Part shown: positions 9,310 through 18,135 of the stretch, piece after piece
How positions within the stretch are numbered: position 1 is the first letter of the stretch
How the letters are laid out: each line of letters begins with the position of its first letter
Assembly: GCA_026713925.1 (NCBI GenBank)
Contig: JAPONM010000007.1
Coordinates: forward strand, 102,677 to 166,676
From: Gammaproteobacteria bacterium
GTDB taxonomy: Bacteria > Pseudomonadota > Gammaproteobacteria > UBA4575
Direction of reading: 5' to 3'
Length of the DNA: 64,000 nucleotides
The notes under the pieces: generated by a model
The model's input: the letters and a program-made list of their open reading frames with translations, nothing else
What the model was told of the DNA's origin: nothing
Databases searched by the model: none
Made by a program: the position numbers and the translations under genes

Positions 9310-10141
9310 CGTCCATCTCCCGTTGCACCAGCAAGCTTGATTTCTCACTGAAAGTTTTTGCTGGGATGGTCAGGCGGCCATCACTGGTTTCCAGGACCAC
9401 GGCAACCGGCGACAACTCAAGGATGGTTCCTTCGGCCTCGCCGACACGGATCGTTTCACCTACCCGGTAGTCCTTATTGAGGTAGCGGGCTCCAATCAGG
9501 TTGCTCACCAGGTTCTTTGACCCGAGGCCAAATGCAATGGCAACCCCTCCCAGCAGAGTACCTATCACGATTGAAATCACAGTAAGTAACACCGCGATAT
9601 TGATTCCAATCTGGTCAACCCCGATGACAATCATTGTCACCATCGAAAAGATCTGGGCTCCACGAGACAAAAGTGCCCGTTGTCTCCTTGGCATATTTTG
9701 CGTCGCCGTGCGGGTGGCATCCCTGACCAGATTGCCAACGACGATACCGGCTACAATGATCAAGACGCCCGACAGGATATTGGGCAAATGCCCGATGACT
9801 TGATCCAGCCATCCGGTGAACATGGTTAACCCCATCAGGTTGGTAGCAGAGGTCAGGAAGAACAGGATAACCAGCCAAAATACAACATTGCTGACAATAA
9901 TCAGAACCGATTCATTGACCTGTTTTTTGGGTGCAATGCCTCCCAGACCAATCATTTTGGGCACTCGATCAAAGCTTCGACCCATTCGGATCGTCAGCAC
10001 CTTGACTCCTTTTGCAATCAGCCATCCCAAAATCAGGACAGCTATAGCGCCGATCAATTGCGGCAGGTATTCCAAGAAACCCTGAAACATCCGCGTAGAT
10101 GCGGCTATCAGGGGTGCACTCCAATCGAATACTTTATCCAT
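9299..10141 (-). CDS. MscS-family mechanosensitive channel
   Basis: A 280-residue inner-membrane channel. ATG 10141 has AGGAG 7 bases upstream; the in-frame GTG at 10144 is less likely. Several transmembrane helices fill the first 200 residues, including the internal-helix type repeat (LPNILSGVLIIVAGIVVGNLVRDA). The pore-helix-like glycine-rich segment GTLLGGVAIAFGLGSKNLVSNLIG follows. The short cytoplasmic beta domain (YRVGETIRVGEAEGTILELSP) resembles the MscS beta domain. It would release solutes on osmotic downshock. It is first in an operon with two MgtE-related genes. Confidence 0.88.
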   Translation of the reverse strand: MDKVFDWSAPLIAASTRMFQGFLEYLPQLIGAIAVLILGWLIAKGVKVLTIRMGRSFDRVPKMIGLGGIAPKKQVNESVLIIVSNVVFWLVILFFLTSATNLMGLTMFTGWLDQVIGHLPNILSGVLIIVAGIVVGNLVRDATRTATQNMPRRQRALLSRGAQIFSMVTMIVIGVDQIGINIAVLLTVISIVIGTLLGGVAIAFGLGSKNLVSNLIGARYLNKDYRVGETIRVGEAEGTILELSPVAVVLETSDGRLTIPAKTFSEKSSLLVQREMDDVV

Positions 10142-10144
10142 CAC

Positions 10145-10577
10145 TATTCTCCTGTTTCAGGGTTCAGTTGCATGATTTCGATGAGAAAGGTTCAGGTAGA
10201 CCTGTAATATATGGTATTTACCACGAATTGCTAACTTGCTCGACGAAACAATCGTCGGATTTTGAAGCGAGTTGCAGGCAGAAGGGTAGGGAAGTTATAA
10301 GTTTTGAAGGATTGAGGGTCAATTTTTGGGTGTGCCCCACTGCAGCCTGCACCCGAGATGACCGATTCACAGAAGAAGTGCACAAAATTACTTGAGGCGT
10401 TCAATAGAGTATGACCGGCAGAGTGTGTGAGTGCCTTCATTTTCAAAATATGGAGAAAGATTTTCTGGAATTTGGGAATAACAGAATTAAGAATTATCCG
10501 GCTTTATATCTGTATCAGGGGAATAAGGCTCAGTAACCCCGGTCTTGCGTTAAAATATGCTTTACCGCACAGAATTT
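10145..10577. other. 433-bp gap upstream of tRNA-Leu, no gene seen
   Basis: No reading frame here has both a plausible start site and recognisable protein character. It should hold the divergent promoters for mscS (leftward) and tRNA-Leu (rightward), but no box pair convinced me. Confidence 0.5.
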
Positions 10578-10664
10578 GCCGATGTGGCGGAATTGGTAGA
10601 CGCGCTAGCTTGAGGGGCTAGTGGGGGTAACCTCGTGCCGGTTCGAGTCCGGCCATCGGCACCA
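10578..10664 (+). tRNA. leuU: tRNA-Leu (anticodon GAG)
   Basis: An 87-base class II tRNA. Acceptor GCCGATG pairs with CATCGGC, followed by discriminator A and an encoded CCA. The anticodon stem CTAGC/GCTAG encloses TTGAGGG, giving GAG. The T arm is CCGG-TTCGAGT-CCGG and there is a long variable arm. tRNA-Leu(GAG) next to secG is the ancestral position (as leuU in E. coli). Here 5.7 kb of other genes separate it from secG. Confidence 0.97.
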
Positions 10665-10669
10665 TATAA

Positions 10670-10780
10670 GCTGTTCGATAATATCCAATTACATCCCATA
10701 TTTTCTGCCGGCAAATTCTGCAATACGGTACGGATCAAAAATCTGAAATACTGGATGTCATATTGATTCAATGCCGGCTA
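10670..10780 (+). repeat. dispersed repeat, copy A (tRNA-Leu flank)
   Basis: This noncoding stretch starts six bases after tRNA-Leu. It shares with the copies at 14429 and 17558 a core (ATCCCATAT-T-CTGCCGGCAAA), then two ATCTGAAATA-type direct repeats and a tail TCAATGCCGGC. Copy A is the most diverged from the other two. Confidence 0.85.
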
Positions 10781-10821
10781 TCTGCCAAATGATTTGAGAG
10801 TATTTATTACAGTATATTTAC

Positions 10822-12222
10822 ATGAACATGATCCGATACCTGGCCGTCATCGCCTGTATTTTCGTCCTCGCATCCTGTATGGGCGGCGAGAATACCCATC
10901 TGTCGTTACCCGTTCTGCCGATGCAGGAACCTATCCACGCTGCACAGGCCCCGGTCCTTGATCTCGACAATGTCCTGCATGTCGGTGCAGCGGCGGCACC
11001 TGCAATCGATGCTCTGCCGCCAGCCGCCCGCCACGAAGGGGCTTCCGTTCATCATGGCGTGCTGCCCAATACCGTAACGAGGGCCGAACTGGCTGCATAT
11101 CTGCACGAGGAGGCTACTTCCTACATGAGCTACGGTGTTGAGGCGGGCTCCGATGAACAGCTGTTTCCCGATGGTCTCCTGCTGCGGTTTGCGGCTGACC
11201 CACCAATTGTCCGCGTCGCCGAAGGCACTTCACCGGAACTCGTCGACGAGGCCGTACGCGTTGTGCAGATCCTGAACATGGCCCTGCCACGTGACTGGCA
11301 GATTGGCTTCAGTAACGAGCCTGGCCCTTCGGAAGTCACTATCACATTTGCAGCGCAGGAGAGCTGGCCGGAAGAAGTTCGTCCTCCAGAGGGTGAGGAC
11401 ATCGGCCTTGCCCTGCCGAACTATGAGATATACGCAACAGGCGATCCGGATCGGCCTTTCAGCATCGAGATTACGGGTGGGCAAATCTGGATCGATCCGA
11501 CTCGCACCAAGGGCGACGAGCGGTTGGGTGTCATTGCCCACGAACTCATTCATATTCTAGGGCGCCAACATCCCGACCCGGCACAGTTCCCCGACAGCAT
11601 TATGGTTGCGGGCGGCGGTGATGGTCCAACGGAGTACATCCTTCACCCGCTCGACCGCGCGGCACTGCTCGCAGTCTACAGTCGTATTGAGCCTGCTGGT
11701 ACGCCAGACGCCATCGACCTCGGGCCATGGGCCGACACCTCCACGCATATCTACGGCGTACTTGGTCTTCCCGCGGGCGAGGTCGCTTTCGGGGTGGCTT
11801 TCTCGAACGACCTCCTACAGCCTTGGGCTTCCGGGCCTGCACCCAACACTGCACTTGTGGAGAACCCGAGCCTCGCCGAAACTGCGAGCTGGTCAGGACG
11901 TCTACTCGGGATCACACCTGAGGTGGAAGCTGTCGCCGGGGTCGCCGACCTTACTGTCCACCTTGAATCACTCAACGGCGACTTGAACTTCACCGGGCTG
12001 GAATACTGGCCCGAGGGCGCCATACCCGGTGCTGTAGGCACGGGGTCGATATGGAAAGATGGCGATCTTGGCTACCGTGTCGAAGTACGGGGCAACACCT
12101 TTATCCAGGCAGGTGGAGACACCGGAATGGTAACCGGCGCGTTCTTTGGAACCGGGCACGAAGGCATGGGCGGGGTAATCGTGCGCGAGGATCTCTCGGC
12201 CGGGTTCGGCGGTACTCGATGA
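10822..12222 (+). CDS. surface lipoprotein: metzincin-like protease domain plus TbpB-like C-terminal barrel
   Basis: A 466-residue protein with a lipoprotein signal (hydrophobic stretch then lipobox LASC, Cys19). At about residues 238-248 it has the full metzincin zinc motif HELIHILGRQH. A Met-turn-like SIM follows about 16 residues later in DSIMVAGG. The last 80 residues (GSIWKDGDLGYRVEV ... GAFFGTGHEGMGGVI ... AGFGGTR) resemble the small C-terminal barrel of transferrin-binding-protein-like, Slam-dependent surface lipoproteins. I infer a zinc endopeptidase displayed on the outer surface. No Slam gene is in the window. Its codon use looks more GC-rich than the flanking noncoding DNA, compatible with acquisition. 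Confidence 0.8.
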   Translation: MNMIRYLAVIACIFVLASCMGGENTHLSLPVLPMQEPIHAAQAPVLDLDNVLHVGAAAAPAIDALPPAARHEGASVHHGVLPNTVTRAELAAYLHEEATSYMSYGVEAGSDEQLFPDGLLLRFAADPPIVRVAEGTSPELVDEAVRVVQILNMALPRDWQIGFSNEPGPSEVTITFAAQESWPEEVRPPEGEDIGLALPNYEIYATGDPDRPFSIEITGGQIWIDPTRTKGDERLGVIAHELIHILGRQHPDPAQFPDSIMVAGGGDGPTEYILHPLDRAALLAVYSRIEPAGTPDAIDLGPWADTSTHIYGVLGLPAGEVAFGVAFSNDLLQPWASGPAPNTALVENPSLAETASWSGRLLGITPEVEAVAGVADLTVHLESLNGDLNFTGLEYWPEGAIPGAVGTGSIWKDGDLGYRVEVRGNTFIQAGGDTGMVTGAFFGTGHEGMGGVIVREDLSAGFGGTR

Positions 12223-12436
12223 TCCCTTCAGCTTCGGTGATGCGACACTTGCTGCTACTTCTTCATTAGTTATATTGACTTTCCTTTGTGATTCATCGAG
12301 CTACAAGATGGTGGCATCCTGATGACATGTGTTTTATGTTGGTATGTAGAGAATTTATAAAATTTTGACATACAGGAGGCTAGGCATTGAGCTTCGACTA
12401 CGGGCCTATCGTCTGGCAAAGCCTACGTTAGGGCAG

Positions 12437-14155
12437 CTATCCGGTCTGGTTGCGGTTCAGGTGCCAGTAAGCAGGCAGTGGTTGCAGGCGCGAATCGTCC
12501 ACGGGCGCACCGACAGTGAAATGGTACAGACTTTGCCAACTGTGATCACTGATGCCTAGCACCTCATGCATGACGTCATCAAAAAAGCAGCCGATTCCCG
12601 TAGATCGAATCCCGGCGGCTTCAGCTTCCAGATACAGGATTTGCCCTATTAATCCCGTTTCCCAGAACAGGCGTGGGTAAAACAATGCGCCGTGCTGTGC
12701 AAGACTGGCATCGAACGCTGCCAGCATACCGAGTGCAAAGGCACCGTCTGCTGCAATATCCTGATGACAACTGATTATTTTCGCAACCTCGCATGCATCG
12801 GTTGCTTGCAGTTGATACAAAGGGAGCATCTTCGGACAACCTTCGGGTTTTTCCCAGCATAGTCCAGAACGTAATGCCTTTTTGAATGAAGCTTCATGAG
12901 CAGGGTCGCGCACCAGCATATACAGTCCTGCTGGCAGATCATCCACACGATGGATGAAAATGGCGAGCGAAACGCATGCCCGCCAGGGCAATACCTCCAT
13001 GATGTTATTCCCCCCATACGGGATAACATGCATCAGCATTCTGTAAAATGTATTGCTGCTGATCGTGCCATGCCCGTCCATCGCCAGTGCACTTCGGCGT
13101 TCCCTTATTATCCTTCGAGCGGATACTCGCCTGTCTGCATCAAACTCATCTTTAAGGTTGTGTTCTATTCGGGAATGCTGTTCGTGATGTAATGGACGAG
13201 GACTGTTGAAACGACATGCTTTCGCAACATGCTCAATGATTGACCAATCATGATGTTCATTGCTTAATACATTTGGACTGCCTTCAAATTCGGTTGTTTT
13301 AAGACGTTCAAGTAATGCAACAGGGAGATCAATGATGGGGTCTGTCCATGTTCTATCTGTAACAAATGGATAAATTGCCAGCAGGCAGTCCGGATGTTCC
13401 GTCTCAATGCCTTCTTGTTGGTGCAGCCCTAACAGCGTTGCCAGGTCGGTATCGGTCACGCAATGAATTAGCCTGGTCTTCCAACCGAGGGCCGCTGCAG
13501 CGAAAGTGACAGCACCAATTGCATGCCCAACATCGTGGTGGCAGTAACGAAAGGCTCGTTCACCATATTTCCATGATTCACGCCAATAGATCGAGGTCAA
13601 TGAAATCAACAGGAAATCCGGCGGCAGTTCATTACTCAAGGCACGCCATTCCTCCTTCGTCAGGATAACTCGGCGCTCCAATGCATGTTCGTAGGCAGAA
13701 TAGTGATAAACAGCGGTTACTTCACTTAAATCCTGAATCGGCCCGGTTATCAAATATGCTTCGGTAGGGTGGAGGTTGCCACTTGAAGGATTGACCCGCA
13801 AAGACCAGCGATTTCCGCCCGCCTGTTTCCAGGCAGAAATCGCGAGACTTTCATAAAAGAGACGGCTGATGGAATCCCGGTTTATGAGTGCTGCAGGTGT
13901 TTGGTATGTTTCGAATAACGAGTCATAGCTTGGCGTTTCTGTACTGTGCGGATGGTCAAGTGGAAGGATTAATGACTGGTCATAACGCCGGAATGGATCA
14001 GGTTGATTCTTCCAATCCATGTAACCCAATGAACGCGCATAGCGTTGAAGTTGGTGTTTAGTTTGATCGTGATACTCGTATACGATATCAAGATTAGTGG
14101 TGTTGCGATGTTTCTTGGACATTCTTGTCAGGCCAGCTGTCCGGACAGTTTTCAT
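12437..14155 (-). CDS. double-domain nitroreductase of the SagB/ThcOx type
   Basis: An FMN-dependent oxidoreductase-like protein of 572 residues (561 if ATG 14122 is used; neither start has a clear ribosome site). The first half has nitroreductase features (RVNPSSGNLHPTEAY, FRYCHHDVGHAIGAVTFAAAALGW). The second half repeats them (RRSALAMDG, HQDIAADGAFALGMLAAFDA, FWETGLIGQILYLEAEAAGIRSTGIGCFFDD). SagB-type members oxidise azolines in RiPP peptides, but tandem-domain members stand alone in many genomes and their substrates are unknown. No RiPP precursor or cyclodehydratase lies nearby, so only the fold and cofactor can be assigned. Confidence 0.8.
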   Translation of the reverse strand: MKTVRTAGLTRMSKKHRNTTNLDIVYEYHDQTKHQLQRYARSLGYMDWKNQPDPFRRYDQSLILPLDHPHSTETPSYDSLFETYQTPAALINRDSISRLFYESLAISAWKQAGGNRWSLRVNPSSGNLHPTEAYLITGPIQDLSEVTAVYHYSAYEHALERRVILTKEEWRALSNELPPDFLLISLTSIYWRESWKYGERAFRYCHHDVGHAIGAVTFAAAALGWKTRLIHCVTDTDLATLLGLHQQEGIETEHPDCLLAIYPFVTDRTWTDPIIDLPVALLERLKTTEFEGSPNVLSNEHHDWSIIEHVAKACRFNSPRPLHHEQHSRIEHNLKDEFDADRRVSARRIIRERRSALAMDGHGTISSNTFYRMLMHVIPYGGNNIMEVLPWRACVSLAIFIHRVDDLPAGLYMLVRDPAHEASFKKALRSGLCWEKPEGCPKMLPLYQLQATDACEVAKIISCHQDIAADGAFALGMLAAFDASLAQHGALFYPRLFWETGLIGQILYLEAEAAGIRSTGIGCFFDDVMHEVLGISDHSWQSLYHFTVGAPVDDSRLQPLPAYWHLNRNQTG

Positions 14156-14428
14156 TCAAGTGCTGCATCCAGAATTACTGAAATACGCTAATCTAGTATC
14201 AGCTTATGACGGTGATCTCAACCGGTCAATGCAACTTCACAAAACTAATTGAGCAAAAGATATTTTACGATGCCAGCTATTATCGATATATCTTTGTGGT
14301 CCAAGTATCACATGCCAGTATGGTGCTAATGAAAATCCGAATGGTTTACCTGACAAAAATAAGATCAACTAATTTCTTTAAATGCAGTAAGTTATGTTTC
14401 GTTTCAATACCTACGACTCACGATTTGA
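14156..14428. other. gap before repeat copy B, no gene seen
   Basis: AT-rich, with no reading frame that looks coding. It should contain the promoter of the nitroreductase gene on the minus strand. The gap continues past repeat copy B to 14756, again without a recognisable gene. Confidence 0.4.
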
Positions 14429-14540
14429 GCTGTCCAGCAATGTCCAATACCATCCCATATCTGCTGCCGGCAAAATCTGAAATATGGAGTTGACCAAAGA
14501 TCTGAAATACTGGACGTCAGATCATCTCAATGCCGGCCAT
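14429..14540 (+). repeat. dispersed repeat, copy B (most complete)
   Basis: This copy matches copy A over about 110 bases and copy C nearly exactly through TGTCCAATACCATCCCATAT and on through CTGCTGCCGGCAAAATCTG. It keeps both internal ATCTGAAATA direct repeats (about 14475-14484 and 14500-14509) and the tail TCTCAATGCCGGCCA. Confidence 0.88.
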
Positions 14541-14756
14541 CACCATTACATTTTTCCAGTGACATCCTCAAACATCCAATAACGTCCAAGTGGAGGAACC
14601 CTTTACTATGGAGTCACCATGCTGACAAGCATAAAGGTGCGTGATGTGCGTTGTGGAGTACCATGGGTAAGCAAAGCAGATTTTCGGGAGAACTGCCGTC
14701 TTCATCTGATGTGCGGTACTATGGAGATCTCGGCGAGCGAACATTGGGGATAGACC

Positions 14757-16025
14757 ATGGTGCTTTCGACGTTCGGTCAGCGGCTCATGAGCACATCAGG
14801 TACAAGGTCGCTCATGAATGATCTTGGCGAGATCGCGATCGCTGGCAGCAAGATCGCAAATCTCGGCGGTGGAAACCCGAGCCTCATTCCGGATGCAGAA
14901 ATAGTTTTCCGACACCGGATGCAGGCACTCATGCAGCGCAATGGCGCATTCGAAAGAGCGATCGGGACCTACGACGCACCGGAGGGGGATCGAAACTTCG
15001 CCTGCGCTCTTGCCCGTCTGTTGCGACGCGAGCAGGGATGGGAACTTAGCGAACGCAATATCGCTGTCACCAACGGCAGTCAATCTGCCTTTCTCGCTTT
15101 GTTCAACTTGTTCGCGGAGCCTATGGTTGGTGGGAACGGACACCGGACCGGTCAAATTCTCTTGCCGCTTTCACCTGAATACATTGGGTACACGGATGTG
15201 GGGTTTATCCCGGGCCTGTTGACGTCCTGTCGCTCAACCATTAACGAGTTGGGAGACAGGCTGTTCAAGTACGGAGTGGACTTTGAGGGTCTGGAAGACG
15301 TAAACGACGTGGCCGCAATCTGCCTATCGCGGCCCACGAATCCGACTGGCAACGTCGTGACCAATGAGGAGTTGCGGCGCCTCGGCGCCTTTGCCCGTGC
15401 CCGTGGCGTACCGCTCATCGTGGACAGTGCCTACGGACTGCCCTTTCCTGGTATTGTGTTCGGCGATGCGGAACCCGTCTGGGACGACAACACGATTCTC
15501 TGTATGAGTCTTTCGAAACTAGGGATGCCAGGGCTTCGCACCGGGATCGTGATTGCTAAAGAGGATATAATTTCCGCCCTTGGGGTAATCAACGCGGTCT
15601 TCTGTCTGGCGCCCGGAAGCCTTGGTCCTGCGCTTGCCACCGATCTCGTTGAGAGCGGTGAGATGCTTGCGCTATCCCGAGAGGTCATTCGACCTCACTA
15701 TGCCGAGCGTGCCGAACGAACCCTCGAACTGCTAAGAGAGGGTTTTGACGGTTATGATACCCTGATCCACCGTCCTGAAGGAGCATTCTTCCTGTGGTTG
15801 TGGATGCCGGGACTTTCGATCACTAATGCCGTACTCTACGAACGGTTGAAGGCGCGCGGGGTTATCGTGGTATCTGGCCATCATTTTTTTCCAGGGCTTG
15901 AGATGGACGACTGGCTCCACAAGCACGAGTGCATCCGTATCAGTTACGCCGATGACTGGAACCGGGTCGAGCATGGGCTGGCGATCATCGTTGACGAGGT
16001 GCGCCGCGCCTATGACGGCAGCTGA
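14757..16025 (+). CDS. avtA: valine-pyruvate aminotransferase AvtA
   Basis: PLP enzyme that transfers the amino group between valine and pyruvate/alanine. The 422 residues align by eye with E. coli AvtA across the length: LGGGNPSLIPDAE, VTNGSQSAFLALFNLFA, LSPEYIGYTDVG, SRPTNPTGNV, VDSAYGLPFPGI and GHHFFPGL. The PLP-binding lysine is Lys254 in SLSKLGMPGLR. The start ATG 14757 has GGGGATAG upstream. It is a single gene between repeat copy B and a minus-strand DUF1272 gene; nothing links it to a pathway here. Confidence 0.93.
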   Translation: MVLSTFGQRLMSTSGTRSLMNDLGEIAIAGSKIANLGGGNPSLIPDAEIVFRHRMQALMQRNGAFERAIGTYDAPEGDRNFACALARLLRREQGWELSERNIAVTNGSQSAFLALFNLFAEPMVGGNGHRTGQILLPLSPEYIGYTDVGFIPGLLTSCRSTINELGDRLFKYGVDFEGLEDVNDVAAICLSRPTNPTGNVVTNEELRRLGAFARARGVPLIVDSAYGLPFPGIVFGDAEPVWDDNTILCMSLSKLGMPGLRTGIVIAKEDIISALGVINAVFCLAPGSLGPALATDLVESGEMLALSREVIRPHYAERAERTLELLREGFDGYDTLIHRPEGAFFLWLWMPGLSITNAVLYERLKARGVIVVSGHHFFPGLEMDDWLHKHECIRISYADDWNRVEHGLAIIVDEVRRAYDGS

Positions 16026-16329
16026 CGAGAACAAGGCGGCCTCCAACACCAGCGTTGTTTGACCTGCCCTGCCCACCTAGGCTTGAGTCTGAATTTGATC
16101 CGAACTTCTCATAACTGGTTTTCTAGAGAAACTGAAGGCTGACACTTGGGTGAACTATAGACGAAATTGGCCAAAGGAATTTTTATTCAGGGCAGAACCG
16201 AAGCAAATCAAATGTCGGATATTTCAAGTTATCAGACATGCAAACTGAAACTCCTGACCCGCAGTAAAAAATGGATTGAATGAAGGGCAGAGATTACCTG
16301 GTGGGAATGAGGACTAATCTTTTTCATAT
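16026..16329. other. 304-bp convergent gap, nothing recognised
   Basis: Lies between the avtA stop and the stop of the minus-strand DUF1272 gene. No strong terminator hairpin or reading frame was seen. Confidence 0.4.
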
Positions 16330-16638
16330 CTAGCGATTCTCCGGGCTTATATCTTTAACTGACTCTGTAAATTCTTTTATTTCCTCGCTGCTGTATTTCG
16401 TATGTACACGGTTGGTTGATGCGGGTTGTTTTGCCAGGCTTACACCGGCACGACGTTCAGTTTCAGGCCGAATAGGGCGCGGTGATAGTCCACCTCCACA
16501 GTTCGGGCACACATTGTGAAGAATATTTTCTGCACAGGCTTTACAATACGTACATTCATAGGAGCAGATGTAGGCTTCAGTTGAATATGGCGGTAAATTC
16601 TTATCGCACACTTCACAGTTGGGTCTGATCTCTAACAT
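16330..16638 (-). CDS. DUF1272 small zinc-ribbon-like protein
   Basis: A 102-residue protein beginning MLEIRPNCEVCDKNLPP, the typical opening of DUF1272. It is rich in paired cysteines (CEVC, CSYECTYCKAC, CPNCGGG) that should bind one or two metal ions. The C-terminal 40 residues are polar and poorly conserved. The family's function is unknown. It is monocistronic, with CAGGAAT upstream of its ATG. Confidence 0.88.
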   Translation of the reverse strand: MLEIRPNCEVCDKNLPPYSTEAYICSYECTYCKACAENILHNVCPNCGGGLSPRPIRPETERRAGVSLAKQPASTNRVHTKYSSEEIKEFTESVKDISPENR

Positions 16639-16820
16639 GGATGATTCATTCCTGGACCTTTAATTACGTTTAATCGCTGTATCAAAGCCATTAGCTATAT
16701 ACCAGATTTTGCAAAGGAGCAAGAACGATCGTTTCAAGTATATAAATATCCAGTAATTGGCAAGGTCGAGATGCTTATACTTGGGTTTCCATTTCACTTC
16801 CACACAGTTCGTATCCAAAA

Positions 16821-17495
16821 ATGAAACTGATTATCGGTGACTACAACTATTCCACCTGGTCGATGCGACCTTGGCTGTTCGTGAAAAAACATGATCTTCC
16901 GGTGGAGGTCAGGCGCTACGACCTGTTCAGCCAAGATTTGCATCAGGTCCTCTCGAGGCGGTTTTCCAATGACAAGGTGCCAGTTCTGCTGGATGATGCT
17001 ACTGAGGTGTGGGATTCGCTCGCTATCCTAGAGTACTTGGGCGAACGCTTTCCTGATACGAGGCCTTGGCCGCAAGACCCGAAGGCCCGGGCAGTAGCGC
17101 GTTCTGTGAGCGCGGAAATGCATTCCAGCTTTGGTGCCCTGCGCAACGAGGCGCCCATGAACCTGCGTCGCCGGTTCCCCGGGTACAGGTTGAGTGAGGA
17201 GGCAATTGCCGATGTAGAACGGATCCAGGCAGTCTGGCGTTATTGCCGGGATCGCTTTGCAGATGGTGGACCCTGGCTTTTCGGTGAGTTTACCATTGCC
17301 GATGCGATGTACGCTCCAGTGGTGATGCGTTTTCGCAGCATCCCGGTGGACCTGGATGATGATACCGCCGGTTATTGCAGCGCTGTGGAATGTGATCCGT
17401 CAGTTCGTGAATGGATTCGCCGGGGTTTGGCGGAAACTCATCGAGTCGACGAGGACGAGTTGGACTGGCCATCAGAACCTGTCACAGACATTTAG
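16821..17495 (+). CDS. glutathione S-transferase family protein
   Basis: A cytoplasmic 224-residue protein with a thioredoxin-like N-terminal domain (MKLIIGDYNYSTWSMRPWLF, then DKVPVLLDDATEVWDSLAILEYLGE, the glutathione-binding VPxL and SxAIxEYL pattern). An all-helical C-terminal domain follows (FGEFTIADAMYAPVVMRF). It belongs to the bacterial GST group starting with S/C-x-W-S-x-R. The substrate cannot be inferred. It ends 65 bases before repeat copy C. Confidence 0.93.
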   Translation: MKLIIGDYNYSTWSMRPWLFVKKHDLPVEVRRYDLFSQDLHQVLSRRFSNDKVPVLLDDATEVWDSLAILEYLGERFPDTRPWPQDPKARAVARSVSAEMHSSFGALRNEAPMNLRRRFPGYRLSEEAIADVERIQAVWRYCRDRFADGGPWLFGEFTIADAMYAPVVMRFRSIPVDLDDDTAGYCSAVECDPSVREWIRRGLAETHRVDEDELDWPSEPVTDI

Positions 17496-17557
17496 CACAT
17501 TGATGGCAAACTCTCCAGTTATCCTAGGTTCAGAGGGGTGCTGGAAAAGGTCCCTGG

Positions 17558-17635
17558 CCATGTCCAATACCATCCCATATCTGCTGCCGGCAAAATCTGA
17601 AATACGGGATGTCACATCGATTCAACACCAGCCTT
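17558..17635 (+). repeat. dispersed repeat, copy C (internally deleted)
   Basis: It matches copy B from the TGTCCAATAC core through AAAATCTGAAATA, then jumps to the segment that follows the second ATCTGAAATA in copies A and B (GGATGTCACATCGATTCAA). The 25 bases between the two direct repeats are missing, as expected from recombination or slippage between them. The right edge abuts a beheaded acetyltransferase gene. Confidence 0.87.
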
Positions 17636-17923
17636 CCCCAAGGCGGATATTATATTAAGACAAATCAGAATTGTCTTGGGAATCATGTTTGTAATTGTGG
17701 CTATATGGTGTCATCTGCTGCGCGTGGCAAAGGCCTTGCTACTTCTATGTGTGAACATTTGCAGAAAATAGCTCTCGAACTGGGTTACAAAGCAATGCAA
17801 TTTAATTTTGTTGCTTCTACAAATGAAGGGGCAGTAAGACTTTGGACTAAGCTAGGCTTTGAAACCGTAGGCCGGTTACCCAAAGCGTTTGATCATCCTG
17901 CAATAGGATTGGTGATGCACTAG
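17636..17923 (+). pseudogene. 5'-truncated GNAT acetyltransferase
   Basis: From about 17643 the frame reads GYYIKTNQNCLGNHVCNCGYMVSSAARGKGLA and on to FETVGRLPKAFDHP. That is the C-terminal two thirds of a GNAT N-acetyltransferase, including the acetyl-CoA loop ARGKGLA. The N-terminal strand and helices (roughly 60 residues) are absent; the sequence joins directly to repeat copy C. The C-terminus also looks shortened (GLVMH where relatives continue). The repeat appears to mark the break. It is unlikely to be functional. Confidence 0.75.
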
Positions 17924-18135
17924 TTATGCATAAGTGGCTCGAATGACCGCTGATAGCCGCAAGCAGACATATGAGGACTTATCAGTGCGGCACTAAAATT
18001 GGTAACCCTCAACCATGTCTACCTGCTCACAAAAGCTGCTGTATGGTCAAGAGGTTTGACATTACTTTATGCAAGGTGCAGCCTAGTCATGTTGGTTAAT
18101 ACATTCATTTGGGAATCAAATTCAAGGAGAGTCTC

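Noticed and set aside
14429..17635. att sites made by duplication of the tRNA-Leu 3' end
   Set aside because: The repeat copies do not include any tRNA sequence; the shared part begins only after the tRNA gene, and no integrase gene is present.
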